Positions 10,976 to 23,400 of a DNA stretch of 64,000 nt are shown in pieces (the stretch's first letter is position 1; each line of letters begins with the position of its first letter). The DNA lies in assembly GCA_021234155.1 (NCBI GenBank), contig JAJEKV010000002.1, positions 43,513,203 to 43,577,202 on the forward strand, read 5' to 3'. A program made the translations under genes and the position numbers. Under the pieces are notes generated by a model, which was given only the letters and a program-made list of their open reading frames with translations, was not told where the DNA came from and did no database searches. This DNA comes from Isoetes taiwanensis (Eukaryota > Streptophyta > Lycopodiopsida > Isoetales > Isoetaceae).

Positions 10976-11191
10976 CTTAACAACATAAATGTACCGAAGA
11001 CCGATTTTTTTGCTACGTGGCAATTTTTTAAAAGTTTTTAGCAGGCTTGCCTAACCCCTCCTGCAACGATTGTTGCAATTCTAGCCTATCCACATGCCTG
11101 TCATGTCATGATAAAAATGATGTGGGATGAAGCGCATAAAAGAATTGCCAACATAGCTATTCCCCAAAAATTGTGATTTGCACTAATATTT

Positions 11192-11740
11192 TTTTTTTTT
11201 TTTTTTGAAGAACTGTGTCATCAATATATTAAAAGAATGGTAATGTTACAAAGCAAGTGAGGAGGAAGGAGAACTGCCCCAAAGAGACAGCGATACCTCG
11301 ACACTCCACAACAAACTCACAAAAAACCGCAACTCCCATCTTTGCACAAACCACCATCACCATCTACAACACCCAAGAAGTCCCGCCAAATGGCAAACTT
11401 CCGCTCTATTAATCCCGGGAACACCAGAAAGCTTTGAAATGGCTTGTATCTGAGTCGAGGAATCAGAGAGGCTGCAGACTGCTGAATCCCCTGAAAGATC
11501 CACAACCGTCGCCGCTTCCAAATCAACCACACCAACCAAGCCACGCACAGATGCAAGGCTTGCTGCCGCAAGAGCGGCCAAGCACCAGGATACACATGAA
11601 GCAACAACTGATGACTAGTCAATCTCACCTGAAATAGAGCCCTGACCCAATCCCAGGCAGCCTGCAAGTGAGGGCATAAAACCAGACAATGCTCCACAGT
11701 CTCACGATGAAGGCCACAACAAGGGCAAAGAGGGCTCACA
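11192..11740 (-). mobile_element. 5'-truncated LINE with zf-RVT domain, poly(A) and 18-bp target duplication
   Basis: The target duplication TGATTTGCACTAATATTT lies at 11174-11191 and 11741-11758. Reading the minus strand, the element ends in a poly(A) run (plus-strand T run 11192-11206). Positions 11739-11317 encode an open 140-residue C-terminus starting MSPLCPCCGLHRETVEHCLV, with the zf-RVT pattern C-x2-C...E-T-x2-H-C...C, then HLQAAWDWVRALF. Only the last part of ORF2 survives, the usual outcome of incomplete target-primed reverse transcription. The intact duplication and open frame suggest a younger insertion than most here. Confidence 0.9.
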
Positions 11741-11870
11741 TGATTTGCACTAATATTTATACATTATACCCATAAAAATTTACCGTTAAGGGCTAGGTCA
11801 AAATTTAAGGCTGTTAAATTATATGGCATACCACATCTTACATATTTTGCAAATTTGCCCTTAAAAGTAA

Positions 11871-12263
11871 CTAGAAAAAGTACCTAGTGGTTGTTTGGCG
11901 AGGCGAGACATGTGGTTTCCTGTTAATTTGACCTACCCAGGCACATGTTTGGATGGCGTTAAAAGTGAGACGAATGTTTGCCCACTGCTTCAAGGAGGCA
12001 ATCCCTTGTGCTAGTCGGGGTAAATATCTATACCATTTGTCTTGAAAATTGAGATGTAAGGGTTGATTTTGTAGTTTACCCAAGAACTTGATGTTCCTTA
12101 AAGAAGTACTTTGTGACGTAATCGTTGTAATCATTATGCCTAAGTAATAGATGTGGTTGTCGATAGTTAGAACAAGAATTTGACTATGATTTGTTCCTTG
12201 ATATTGAACCTCCAGTTCAACACACTCGTAGTCGATTGGCCTAAGTACACACCAAAATAGCAC
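11871..12263 (-). other. Unrecognised 130-aa ORF
   Basis: The minus-strand frame contains YECVELEVQYQGTNHS and LVLTIDNHIYYLGIM. It has no motif I recognise. An adjacent ORF (12514-12263) is histidine- and lysine-rich, and the opposite strand shows a GDRFGGYDDGLGDRFGGY repeat. A decayed transposon gene is possible, but chance cannot be excluded. Confidence 0.2.
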
Positions 12264-12939
12264 TACTTAAGCACAACCACAATTCCATGCCTCCAATCTT
12301 TTTTTCCTAGTCCTTTTCTCCAAGCCTGGCCTACTGCTAGTTTTTTTTTTTTTGGATCTACCTTTCTCTTCTGGTGAGCGATGGATCGTGGTGAGCATTT
12401 TGCTTGCAGCTGCACTAAATGACGGATTTGGTGATAGATTTGGTGGCTATGATGATGGACTTGGCGACAGATTTGGTGGCTATGGCAAATTTTCTTTCTT
12501 CTGTGGAATGCCAAGTTCTTGCATTCTGTTTTTAGGTTAGTTTTATAGAGACCGTGAATCCTATTTGATGTGGAAGAAACCAGTATAGCGGAGCTATGGC
12601 GCTATAGCATTTAGAGAACACCAGAAACACAAACCGAGCTCCATAGCCAGAGCTTTTCAAAGCGAAATATTACATTCTATCCAGAGCTTTAAACTATTCC
12701 CTTTCAGAAACAACTTTCTTGACGGAGCTCTAGCGACCAAGAACTTTCAGAAACAGCTTCCGGCTATGGCTCTGAGGTCCAACTCAGAAATAAGAAAACC
12801 TTCTGGAGGTTTCTTGGCAGAGCTCTAGCGGTGCCAGCTCCCGACCAGGGTGGTTTATGTTTTAAACAAAAGGATAAAAAACAAGAAAGTTCGACTTTGT
12901 GGGCATTTACGTAATAAATCTAATGAACACTTTGTGCTA

Positions 12940-13066
12940 GGGAACCGCCTAGTACGAGGGTTTTCGGCGGGAAACCGGCAGCAACGCCATCGCGAGTGGC
13001 GTTAGCTGCAAACAGCAGCACCGCTGCCGATTTCCCCCCCGAAACCCCGAGAACCAGGCGGCTCCC
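12940..13066. repeat. GC-rich fold-back hairpin D
   Basis: The left arm begins GGGAACCGCCT and runs through GGGTTTTCGGCGGGAAA to CGGCAGC. The right arm runs GCTGCCGATTTCCCCCCCG to AGGCGGCTCCC. The loop holds two smaller self-complementary stretches, GCCATCGCGAGTGGC and AGCTGC...GCAGC. Confidence 0.75.
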
Positions 13067-13743
13067 TCACGTAAACCCACCAGTGAGCAAAAATTCCGGC
13101 CACCTGGCAGAAGATTAATTTCTTTTTTTTTCGGCACTTTTTTTTACCTTCTTTCTTGCTCAGCTATGGCGGAGCACCAGAGCTTTGGCGATGGCGCTAT
13201 GTCATTCCGTCGAGGCGCTTAATGATTTGACGACTTTTTGGAGCTGATTGTATCTGGCGCTTCCCTTGGATCGACTTTTTTGGCGTTAGGGAGGTTTTCT
13301 TTGAAGATCAAGGTCTGTTTTCTTTGTTGCAGGCAAGTTTTCGGCCGTGCTTGCCTCCTTTTTGTTCTTGCCTTCCTGCTTGCTTGTTTCTAACAAATGT
13401 TTATCTTTCTTGTAGGTGATCCTGAAGTATTACCTTCATCCCCGACTTTATGGCTTCATTCCTCGAGTTTCTTGCTTCATTCATCGACTTTCTTGCTTCA
13501 TTCGTCGAGTTTCTGGCTCTGTTACAAGGTTGCAGTAGGTTGCAGTTGTTCGTTCTGTTATGGAACCTCGTGGTCTAAAGTTTAAGCTGGAGGTTTCCTA
13601 GGTTGGAGGTTTCTTAGTTTTTGGAGCTACAGTAAACCTGTGCGTTTCTATAAGGTAAATTTTCTATGTTTTTGCATGCATGTATGTTTTGTAAGTTGCA
13701 TGTATGTTTTGTAAGTTGCATGCGGTAGGTTAACACATTTAAT

Positions 13744-13953
13744 TTGTTATTACAAGAGCTAATGGCAATGGAGGAAGCAAGGTGCTTGTTAATTTGTTAT
13801 TGTTTTGGACTAGCCCTTGCTTATGCTGCTGTAAGTATCAGTCCTTCTTTTTCCTTGGATTTGGGGCCTGAAATGAACATTCTGGACGATAATATGCTTG
13901 AGGATGAGACGGTTGCTGCGGAGAAGTTAATTCAGAATACCAAACTGTACTGA
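13744..13953 (+). pseudogene. Possible 5' coding fragment of a recombinase-like gene (second copy at 60.6 kb)
   Basis: The ORF contains SISPSFSLDLGPEMNILDD and NMLEDETVAAEKLIQNTKL. The spacing F-x-L-x-L-x2-E-x3-LD resembles FGLNLTQELSLLDNILPAEV in the Crypton/ZMYM-like fragment at 60,612. Both lie downstream of a GC-rich hairpin (D and F) followed by a T-rich, Kozak-less leader. The likeness is short and by eye. The frame stops at 13,953 and no downstream domain follows. It could equally be a chance ORF. Confidence 0.25.
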
Positions 13954-13989
13954 AAAATCAAATTGTCTGAACGATATCAGTTATCTGAA

Positions 13990-14205
13990 TTTGATCTTTG
14001 ATCTTAATCTATTGTTTGATCACTTAGTGGTCCATTTTTGTAATCTGTTGTTTGATCTTTGATCTTAATCTGTTGTTTGATCACTATCAGTGATCAATTT
14101 TGAGGCATTAAATTTTGATCACTCAGTGGTCCATTTTTGTAATCTGTTGTTTGATCTTTGATCTTAATCTGTTGTTTGATCATTATCAGTGGTCGAGTTT
14201 GAGGC
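13990..14205. repeat. Minisatellite of ~50-bp units
   Basis: The phrase TGTTTGATCTTTGATCTTAATCT followed by TTGTTTGATCA and CAGTGGTC occurs three to four times in 13,990-14,205 with small differences. Confidence 0.8.
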
Positions 14206-14599
14206 ATTAAAATTTGAGACAAAATTTTAATGTACTTGTGGCGGTGCTGTAAGCGGCGCCGCCAGAAACCTACAACCCAAAAAATACATGTTTTAAACAA
14301 TTAAGCCAAAATCCAGGAATTTTGGCTCCCTGTTGGTAACTTCAAATGGATGTATTTTGATCTCGTAGAAAAAGATATTGCAGGTAAACATTTCTAGCCG
14401 AATCCGCCTAGGCTGCCAGAGGTTTATTCAAGCTCGCAACTCTGGAATTTGCCGGAATGAAGTTATCAAGCAGAAATTTGCCAGATTATGTCTATTTGGA
14501 GCAACAGATGAAATTATAGTATCTGTGCAGGTGTTTTGTTTTTGAATCTTTACATGATTTCAAAGCAAGTTTTTGATCTTAAGAATTCTGAAGCGAACC

Positions 14600-14700
14600 T
14601 TTTTTTTTTTTTTTTTTTTTTTTGATGAACGTGGACCTTTATTACTCAAATGAATACAAAGAGTACATGGGGGACTCAAAACCCAGTATCATCGATCACA
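14600..14700 (-). mobile_element. LINE 3'-end remnant (poly(T) plus 3' UTR)
   Basis: A T run of about 30 at 14,600-14,630 is followed by ATGAACGTGGACCTTTATT and ACAAAGAGTACATGGG. That is the layout of other minus-strand LINE 3' ends in the window (1,997; 11,192). No coding part and no clear target duplication seen. Confidence 0.4.
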
Positions 14701-15136
14701 TAAGTCTGTAATTTTTTTGATGATCAATGATAAAAGCTCATTATTCACTGTTGTAAATAACTTTGTAAAAAAAAACAGTGTAATCTCTGTAATAGCAGTG
14801 TACAGAAGCAGTGTTAATCTTAATTTACGATTGTAAATAAACTTGCCGCCGAGAAACGCAGGGGAAAATAACCTATTTTAAACAAACATCAAAAAATCGA
14901 GGAATTTCGCCTTCCGACGGTTTAAGATTAAGAAAACTAGTATTGCCATTTCCTTTAATCCTATTAGTTGCATCCTTTTTTGCCAAACCGATCTAGTTTC
15001 TGAAGCAAAATAAATCCAAGTGAATAGTTGTCCATGCATTTAAATTCTAACAGATTCTTTTGAGGCACAATCATTAGGCAAAAATGTGAATGCAAGAGTA
15101 ACCTTTTGTTCCGATGGCTTAGGAAATTATGGTATA

Positions 15137-15144
15137 TTCCAGAA
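15137..15144. promoter_or_regulatory. Heat-shock element half-site pair
   Basis: TTCCAGAA, an inverted TTC-nn-GAA pair, lies about 270 bp upstream of the chaperone start codon. Confidence 0.4.
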
Positions 15145-15177
15145 TGATGCAATGGCTACGTGGCCGCAAAACCAAAA

Positions 15178-15200
15178 GAAGGTTCGGGAATTCTCAGGAA
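15178..15200. promoter_or_regulatory. Five-unit heat-shock element upstream of the HSP110-like gene
   Basis: The sequence reads GAA-gg-TTC-gg-GAA-tt-CTC-ag-GAA: five alternating GAA/TTC units at exact 5-bp spacing with one mismatch (CTC for TTC). Heat-shock factors bind such arrays as trimers. It lies about 215 bp upstream of the ATG. Binding itself is inferred, not seen. Confidence 0.65.
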
Positions 15201-15415
15201 CCCTGGCTCGGCAGACGTATTTAGAGTTCCATTCTTTTCTCAGCCCCTTTGTCAAGCGCTCGCTTGATTTTGCGCCCTATCGATATACTGGATCCGTCTC
15301 ATTACCTACGGCATCTTCTCCTGGATTTTACAAGTTCTATCAGGTTGATTTTTGGCATTTGTAGATCAGATTAGGTTGATTGCTTGCGCCGCTTCTCAGA
15401 TTTTTTGGCTCAAAA

Positions 15416-18400
15416 ATGAGTGTAGTAGGATTTGACGTAGGTAATGAGAGTTGTGTAGTGGGAGTAGCCAGACAAAGGGGAATTGATGTGGTTCTTAATG
15501 AGGAATCCAAAAGGGAAACACCGGCCATGGTGTCATTTGGCGACAAGCAGAGATTTCTTGGCACTGCTGCTGCCGGTTCTGCAACTATGAATCCCAAAAA
15601 TACTATATCTCAAATCAAGCAGCTTATAGGAAGGAATTTTAGGGATCCTGAGGTACAAAGGACTTTGCAAATGCTGCCTTTTAATGTAGTTCAGGGCCCT
15701 GATGGAACTCCATTAATAAATGTGGAGTATTTAGGTGAGACCCGTTCTTATACCCCAACCCAGTTGTTGGGAATGGTGCTCTCCAACTTGAAATCAATAG
15801 CAGAAAAAAATTTGGGTACTCATGTTGTGGATTGTGTAATTGGGGTCCCTGTGTTCTTCACAGAGCTCCAAAGGCGAGCTGTTCTACATGCTGCTAAAAT
15901 CGCCAAGCTGCATCCTTTGCGTCTCATGCACGAGACCACTGCAACGGCTTTAGCATATGGTATATATAGAACTGATTTGCCAGAAAATGATCCTATTCAT
16001 GTTGTTTTTGTTGATATGGGGCATGCTAGCATGCAAGTTTGTGTGGTTGCTTTCAAAAAGGGACACCTTCAGGTATTGGCGCATTCCTTTGATCGTTGCT
16101 TGGGTGGACGAGATTTTGATGAGGTATTGTTCAATCATTTTGCAGCCAAGTTTAAGGAAGAATATAAGATAGATGTAGTTACCAATGTCCGTGCAAGTCA
16201 GAGGTTAAGAACAGCCTGTGAGAAACTGAAGAAGGTGCTTAGTGCTAATCCAGAAGCACCCATAAATATTGAATGCTTGATGGATGAAAAGGATGTCCGA
16301 GGTTTCATAAAGAGGGAAGAGTTTGAAAAGCTTGCTGCTCCGATATTAGATCGGATTAAAGCTCCTCTTCAGAAGGCTTTAGATGAGTCAGGTCTCTCTC
16401 TCGACAAAATAAATTCAGTTGAGGTTGTTGGATCTGGCTCAAGGATTCCAGCGGTAATTCGAATTATAACAACTACTTTTAATAGAGAACCTAAAAGGTC
16501 ACTGAATGCCAGCGAGTCTGTTGCAAGAGGTTGTGCTCTTCAATGTGCAATGCTAAGTCCAACGTTCCGTGTGAAAGAGTTCCAGGTATGTTGCTAATTT
16601 AATAATTTGTTTTGGCAGTCCTGTTGCCTTTTATTTGTTACCTTGCCTGACACAACTATTTTGTTAGGTCCAAGATGCATTCCCATTCCCTGTTGCTTTA
16701 TCTTGGAAGGGCTCAGCACCAGAGGTTGAGGATGGTGTAGAAGAAACGCATGCAAAAGATATTGTTTTCAAGAAAGGGAATGCTATTCCAAGTACCAAGG
16801 TATTGACATTCTTCAGATCGGGGACCTTCACAATTGATGCTCTGTACGCTGATCCAAGGGATTTGCCACCTGGAACCCCCGCAAAAATTAGTACATTTAC
16901 GGTATGTGCAATAAGTACGACTCTTATGGGTTTTATGATTCTTCCACTGAGAGAGAATGAGGCACTATAGTTAGGTCTAATATTATAGTTTACATCTCAT
17001 GATTGTTCTCTCTTTACAGATAGGTCCTTTCGCTTCTAAGGTTGAACGGCCAAAGATAAAGGTCAAGATTCGTCTCAACCTTCATGGAATTATTTCTGTG
17101 GAATCTGCTACTGTGAGTGCACATCACCCAATGCTTCAGCTTGTAATGGTGGTAAGAGAGGGAATGTCTTATGATGCGAATTATGATGCTGCAGCTTTAT
17201 GAAGAGGAGGATGTTGAAATTCCAGTACCCACTAAAGAAACAACTGCAATGGAAACTGATAAAGATGAGAAAGGTCCTCTTGAAGATAAGGATGTTAAAA
17301 TGGAGGGTGCCAATGGTGCGGAACCATCTCCAACGGTTGATCATTCAGAAGCCAATGCCACAAAAATGGAGTGTGATCCTATCAAGGTTTTACTCAATAC
17401 TTTAATATCATGAATGAGCCTTTTAGTTTCTAAAATCGTGAATGAGCGTTTTAGATTTTAGACCTGCAGTTGCAATATCAGATCTCTCTCTGGCATGTAT
17501 AAAAGCAAGAAAAAGGCTTTATCATTTTACTTTGTTGGTCATTATCTAATGCTATAATTTGATGTGCAGCCTGAGCCCACAAAGAAGAAAAAGACAAAGA
17601 AAATTGATGTTGCTGTTGGTGAGGCTATATTTGGGGGTTTGTCAGACTCTGCGCTGGAAAAAGCAGTTGAACATGAATACGAACTTGCACTTCAAGATCG
17701 GGTAATGGAAGAGACAAAGGATAAGAAGAATGCCCTAGAGGCCTATGTATATGATACCCGGAACAAGGTACTCTTAGACTCTTTGATGAAACTGTGATGT
17801 GCCAAGTTTGCAAGCTCTTCTTACCTTTTAGTGATATGTAGATATACGAGAAGCTGCAAGACTACATTACCGATGTAGAACGAACAGAGTTGATGCAGCG
17901 GCTTCAAGAAACGGAAGATTGGCTCTACGAGGAAGGTGAAGATCAAACAAAGGGTGTTTATATTGAAAAGCTGGCTGATTTGAAGAAGGTATGATTCCCC
18001 TATAATTTTATTAGTTTTGAACTTTTGCATATGGTCTGTAATTTTTGCATTTTTGCAGCTTGGAGATCCTATTGAAGAAAGGCACAAGGAAGCTGAAGCA
18101 CGGCACCCAGCAATTGAACAACTATTATATTGTGTCAATAGCTTCCGTGAGGCAGCATCTTCCAAGGATGCAAAGTACGACCATATAGATGTTGCCGAGA
18201 AAGATAAGGTAAATAAATGTACGTTACATAGAATATTGTCTCTTTTACGTCAATCATATCCTCATATATGAATTGTTATCAACGTGCAGGTGATTGTAGA
18301 ATGTAACAAAGCTGAGGAATGGTTGGCTGATAAACGTCGGCAACAAGATGCCTTGCCACTCTCTGCAAATCCTGTGTTAGTTTCTGGGGATATCAGAAAG

Positions 18401-18703
18401 AAGGCGGAAGTGTTGGATCGGTGAGTTTTCAGAAGTTCTTTTTTTAAATATATATTGTTCTTGATGTTTGTTTCTGATTTGCCTTGCCCGTTGAACAGTT
18501 TTTGCAAACCCATAATGACAAAGCCGAAGCCTGCTCCTCCTAAAGCTCCTCCTGCCCAGACTCCAGAGCCAAAAACAGCAGAAAAAAAGGATAAAACTGG
18601 TTTTCCAGGAGGGGACGTACCAGGTGGAACTGAGGCACCTTCAGAAGCTATGGATACAGATGCTACAGGAGAAGATGCTGATAGAATGCAAACCGATACA
18701 TAG
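15416..18703 (+). CDS. HSP110/Hsp70-15-type chaperone (Hsp70 superfamily nucleotide-exchange factor), nine exons, 839 aa
   Basis: Cytosolic HSP110-class proteins act as nucleotide-exchange factors and holdases for Hsp70. Exons by GT-AG junctions: 15416-16585, 16668-16901, 17020-17112, 17195-17386, 17570-17767, 17842-17988, 18059-18208, 18290-18420, 18499-18703 (TAG). All joins keep frame and give 839 residues, close to the ~830 of plant Hsp70-14/15. Exon 1 holds the whole ATPase domain: MSVVGFDVGNESCVVGVARQ at the N-terminus, NPKNTISQIKQLIGR, GVPVFFTELQRRAVLHAAKI (residues ~145-165), HETTATALAYG, and GSGSRIPAVI (~340). Exons 2-3 carry the beta-sandwich. Exon 4 and the start of exon 5 carry the acidic/lysine-rich insert typical of HSP110 (KKKKTKKIDV). 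Exons 5-9 form the helical lid, ending in an acidic tail (MDTDATGEDADRMQTDT). I chose 15416 because the family starts MSVVGFD; an in-frame ATG at 15380 would add 12 residues. A heat-shock element lies upstream. Confidence 0.96.
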
Positions 18704-19310
18704 ATCTTCCTGTAGTTGTATACAATCAGTCCAATTGATGGGATCAAAACCTGCTAATCAAGTACTGCGATAGTAGGTTAAAGTTTATACTTATCCATTA
18801 TTTCTGCCGTATGGGTACTGTTTTCTGCTGTTCTCAATTTGTTTTGCAGTGCAGATGTTTTGTCTGCAAGTTGTCTCTGCCATGTGGCAGTTAATGATGC
18901 TTTCTTCATAGTAAAATACGGCAATACTGCAGGAGAGTTAAAACTGTAAAGGAATGGAATACATTACAGTTACTGGAGTTCTTTTTGAAGTTAGGAGGAA
19001 ACGTGACAAGGATTGATAGGTTGGGGTTCAAAAAGAGTAAGACCGTCGTTTTTTTGTGCTAGACGTTTTGGTCTGGGCAAACCTTTTTAACCCGATCGGG
19101 ACTCGAAATATTTGGATATCAAAATATTTGGTTATTTCCAGTTCTCAAACGGAAATTGGTGTCGTCCCTGTGAAAACATGTATAGAAGTTTACTAGTTAG
19201 GGTCTGGATTTTTGACTGAACCCTGGAAAATTTTGAACCAACCCTGCTGTGAGCAAAAATTAATATAAGTCCAGGAAAAATGCGAGATGTGCAATGGCTG
19301 GCTGCTACCA
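18704..19310. other. 3' flank of the chaperone gene
   Basis: AT-rich sequence after the stop, presumably 3' UTR for the first 200-300 bp. I see no clean AATAAA hexamer. No other gene. Confidence 0.35.
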
Positions 19311-19311
19311 A

Positions 19312-19505
19312 GGGCCTACTAGTGTAGATAGCTTAAAAATGAAAGCAGTTGTGACCTATTAGTGTAGTTAGCTTAAAAATGAAAGCAGTTGTGACCTATT
19401 AGTGTAGTTAGCTTAAAACTGAAAGCAGTTGTGAGGTCTAGTTTCCATTGTGTAGATAGCTTAAAAATGAAAGCAGTTGTGAGGTCTAGTTTCGAGGTCT
19501 AGTTT
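19312..19505. repeat. Tandem repeat, four ~48-bp units
   Basis: GTGTAG(A/T)TAGCTTAAAA followed by TGAAAGCAGTTGTGA occurs four times, then a partial GAGGTCTAGTTTC pair. Confidence 0.9.
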
Positions 19506-19684
19506 CCATTGCATCTGGCTGTTGTACAAGAGCAAGGCTTATTTTCCATTGCATGTGGCTAAGCAAAAAACTATGTAAGAGAAAAAAATGCAACATATGC
19601 AATGGCTTTTGTATGAGTTAAAAAATTGCAACATAAAAATAATGGATAGCTAAGGTTTCTTTATGTCAAAGGGCAAAAAGAAGG

Positions 19685-19825
19685 GGGCAAAAGTTTGAAT
19701 GAAATTTGAGGTCACAAAACATCAAAGATGATTGCAACTAAAAGTAGGCCTAACCCAACCAAGGGTTTTGAGTACAAAACAAAGGTCATAAGTATAAATG
19801 AAATTTGAGGTCACAAAACATGAAT
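19685..19825. repeat. Direct repeat GAAATTTGAGGTCACAAAACAT
   Basis: AATGAAATTTGAGGTCACAA occurs at about 19,697 and 19,797, each followed by AACAT. Confidence 0.7.
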
Positions 19826-19855
19826 GCCACTATAGGTAACCCAAGCAGGGGTTCC

Positions 19856-19949
19856 TAGGCCACTAGTCAAAAAGTCTTGTTGGCACATTGCCCATTCTTT
19901 TGTAGGCCACTAGTCAAAAAGTCTTGTTGGCACATTGCCCATTCTTTTG
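19856..19949. repeat. 47-bp perfect tandem duplication
   Basis: The copies at 19856-19902 and 19903-19949 are identical as far as I can read (TAGGCCACTAGTCAAAAAGT...). Confidence 0.9.
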
Positions 19950-20419
19950 TAGCCTTGCGTCTCGAACCTTGCATAGCTCCTAAGGTTGTTGGGTGAACGG
20001 AATTGGGAAGAGGTTTTCCATCATAGGAAAAGTTACTCCATGTTGTAGCACATGCAGCCTATCCCACACGCAGAAAATTGCACTAGAATATGACTTGGTC
20101 GATCTGATCATTGAGTGCCAATTCTTCTTTCTTTCCTTTTTCTCTGTGCTTTAAAGGTTCTAGGGCTTAGTCTATATGTTGTATTCGTAAAAAAATGTGC
20201 AGTTGTCTCCGTATCTAAACAAGAGCATGTTTCTTATACCCCCCACTATACGTAAGTTCAAATTTCGGTCTTGCTTCCCTCTCATCTTGCCAATTCCAAA
20301 ACAATGGTTATAGGGCAAGGCACACAATTTGCCCCCTAAAGTTCCAATGTTATCATGTATTGTTGACTATGTTTTTGGCATGTTTTCTTGATTTTTGCTT
20401 TTTATATTTGATTTAATTA

Positions 20420-23400
20420 TAACAATGTTGTTTCATACTATGATCGGGAGGAACTCAACATCAATGATCCTTTCTTACATCTTGCAAAAGATGTAGCAGA
20501 TATGCGCAACAAAGGGCATGTATTCCTGATTGGTGACTTCAATGCTAGAGTTGGAGAGTGGCAAACTAATCTTATGGGAGAACTCAGCAATCTCTGGTTA
20601 CCCGAGACTGCAGCACGAGACATTGGATGGGAGCGAGAATCCATAGACTCCGAGCGAAATCAAATGGGTGAGTTTTTTAAGCAATTATATACAACATTTG
20701 ATTTACTTCTGTATAATGGCTCCAAATATTTTCCAAATACCTCTGGTTTTACTTACCGAGGTACATGCAGTATGAGCATTATGGATTGGTTAATAAGCAC
20801 ATCAAAAGCAGTTAATCTTATACAGAAATTTGAAATAAAAGAGAGCATAGAATCAGATCATGCAATCTCGACTTGGTTATTGCTATAAAAGATGCCCAAG
20901 CGTCAAAGCAGCCGGTTAATGGCAATAGAATCAAGATAAACCCAATGAAGGCAGATGCATATACCTTGGAGATAGAGTTACATATGCAGGGCAGTTGGCC
21001 AGATTCAGTGACAGGAAAAAATGATAAGCTTATACAGGCCATAATGAAATGTGCAGAACAAGTGTTTGGTAGAAGCAATGTATGTGAGAAGCAGCATCGT
21101 AACAAAAAATGGTGAGACTTGGAATGTAAGCAATATCGAGAATTTTGCTACAACACCCACACGCATTCAGAAGCCAGGAAACTATTAAAAAAGTTTGCTA
21201 AAGAAAAGGCATGGGAAGTGGGCTTGCAGCAACATATATCAAATGAACTCCAACATAACCCAAAGAACTTCTGGAAACGCTTCCAAGGAAATGCAGTGTC
21301 GCAAGTAATTTCTCAAGGACTGATTCGTTGTAGTATGCACAAGAACTCTATCATGTAATAGATGGGGATCCTATGGCATCCCTTGAAGAGGATGTACAAA
21401 ATATCTTCTCATCGGATGATGTAAAGAGAAGTCTCCAGCGGATGGTGAATGGAAAAGCCAGAGATGCCGAGGGCCTCACAGTGGAGCTCCTTAAATGGGG
21501 AGGTGATTGTGTGTATGGAAAAATTGCAGAAATGTTTAACCAAGCAGAAATGTTTAACCAACCAATACGAGATGGGTTCCCTAACCAATGGTGTAGCAAC
21601 CCCATTGTGCCCATTTCTAAAGCAGGAAACCGCAATATGGTAAAAAAGTACCGCACGATTATGGTCAACAGTGTAATGGCAAAACTTTTTGGGGCAATGC
21701 TTGAGAAGAAGATCAGCTCGTGGGACGAAGATCGTGGTGCAAGGGCATGGGGACAAGCTAGTTTCAGGGGAGACTTTTCTACAATTGACCATTTGGTCAC
21801 ACTCAGAGTCATTGCAGAAGGATCAAAAGGAGCAGATAATGTGCTTTATTATTGCTTTCTTGATTTCGCAAAAGCATTTGACATAGCATCATGTAAAAAT
21901 TTAAGCCAATGACTAGATGACTTGCAAGTTTCGCTAGAGTATAGAAAAGCCGTAAGCAGGTTGTATGAGAAGGTTTTGGTAGCATTGTCTTTCCCTATGG
22001 ATGGCCCAGAGAAAGTAGCATATAATGTGGGAGTGAAACAAGGGTGCCCCTTGTCTCCAACCATTTTCGGTCTTTTTATTGATGAGTTAGAATTGTGGAT
22101 TATACGAGAGGGAGGAGCGGGTGTGAAAGTTGCTGATTATGTGATACAATTGCTGCTATATGCTGATGATGTTGCTCTCCTATCTAGAACATCACTAGGA
22201 TTGCAACAACAATTGAATGTTCTTGAGTTGCGATGCAACAGGGATGCGGGTGAATAGAGGGAAAACCAAGGTGATGGTTATTGGGAGAAGGGAAAAAGTA
22301 GACCTGATATATGCTGAAGAAGTACTAGAACAAACACATGCATATAAATATCTGGAATTGAAGTAACAGATGGCTACAAATGGAATACAGGAGTGGAGCA
22401 GAGAATTGTGGAAGACAGCAGGCTCTATACAGTGTCGTGAGTCTATGGAAGAATAATGTCTGTAAATGGAATTTGAGGAAACTTATGATAGAACACTGGT
22501 GCAGACTGTCACATTATATGGATGTCAAGTTTGGGGACCCCGACAGGTTGAAAATGTTCAAAAGCGCTTTCTTGTAAATGAGTTAGGAGTAAAAGCCCAA
22601 ATTTCGTATCCAATGCTTATGGCAGAAGTAGGTTTTCTCCCACTTGAAGCTGAAGCCCTCTATCAAACCCTCTTATACTTGGTGAAGAATTTCGGATCAG
22701 ACACTAAGAGAATCAATGCAACAAGATTACACAGGATGGCACCAACAGTTGCATGAGTGGACAGAGCGATGGGGAATTAGCCTTCATGACCTACCTCAAA
22801 CAGATGCAGGGATCAGATGCTTAGTAACTGATAGCATGACTCAAAAGACATGAGAAACACCGGGAGCGAAAATGGAATTCTATAAAAGTGAAATTAATCC
22901 CATGCTGATCTACGTGGAGCAAGAATACTTGAGTACTAGCCTGCAGGGCAAAAACAGAAACATGATATCTCAATTAAGATTAAGCAGTCATAAACTTGAA
23001 ATTGAGGTCGATCGCTTTCAGGGGGTACCCGAGAACTTCGTTTCTGCTCCTGTTGTAGACGAGCTAGTGTGGAAGATGAGCAATATGCGCTATTGGTGTG
23101 CACGATGTTTTCCTCTTTGCGTGAGCAATATGCAATAGCAAGTGCTAATATACATGGTCTCCTGACACTAGATACTAGGGTTCTTGGGAATTACTTACGT
23201 GATTGGTGGAATCCGTAAAGAGAATGGTTTAGCTGATGAACTTGAGGCAAATGGCCTAATATAATTGCACATTTATGTAAAAACCACCTACACCTGAGGG
23301 TCTGAACGACAAGAGAAGACCATGGCTGTTGTGGTCTTGATTTTTTCCTCTGCATTAGAGTAGAGGACTCGGCTTTTGCATTCATGTGTGGCTCTGCTTC

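Noticed and set aside
12352-12540. Glycine-rich repeat ORF (GDRFGGY)
   Set aside because: It comes from a short tandem DNA repeat; the opposite strand is equally open and no longer gene model fits.
15086-15364. 92-aa ORF upstream of the chaperone
   Set aside because: It overlaps the heat-shock element and leader, has no domain pattern, and ends just before the real start.
15380-15415. Upstream in-frame ATG extending the chaperone by 12 residues
   Set aside because: The family begins MSVVGFD..., matching the ATG at 15416. The extension looks like translated leader; kept only as an alternative.
18262-18747. 161-aa minus-strand ORF
   Set aside because: Antisense shadow of the last chaperone exons; the proline/glycine/alanine bias mirrors the sense-strand tail.
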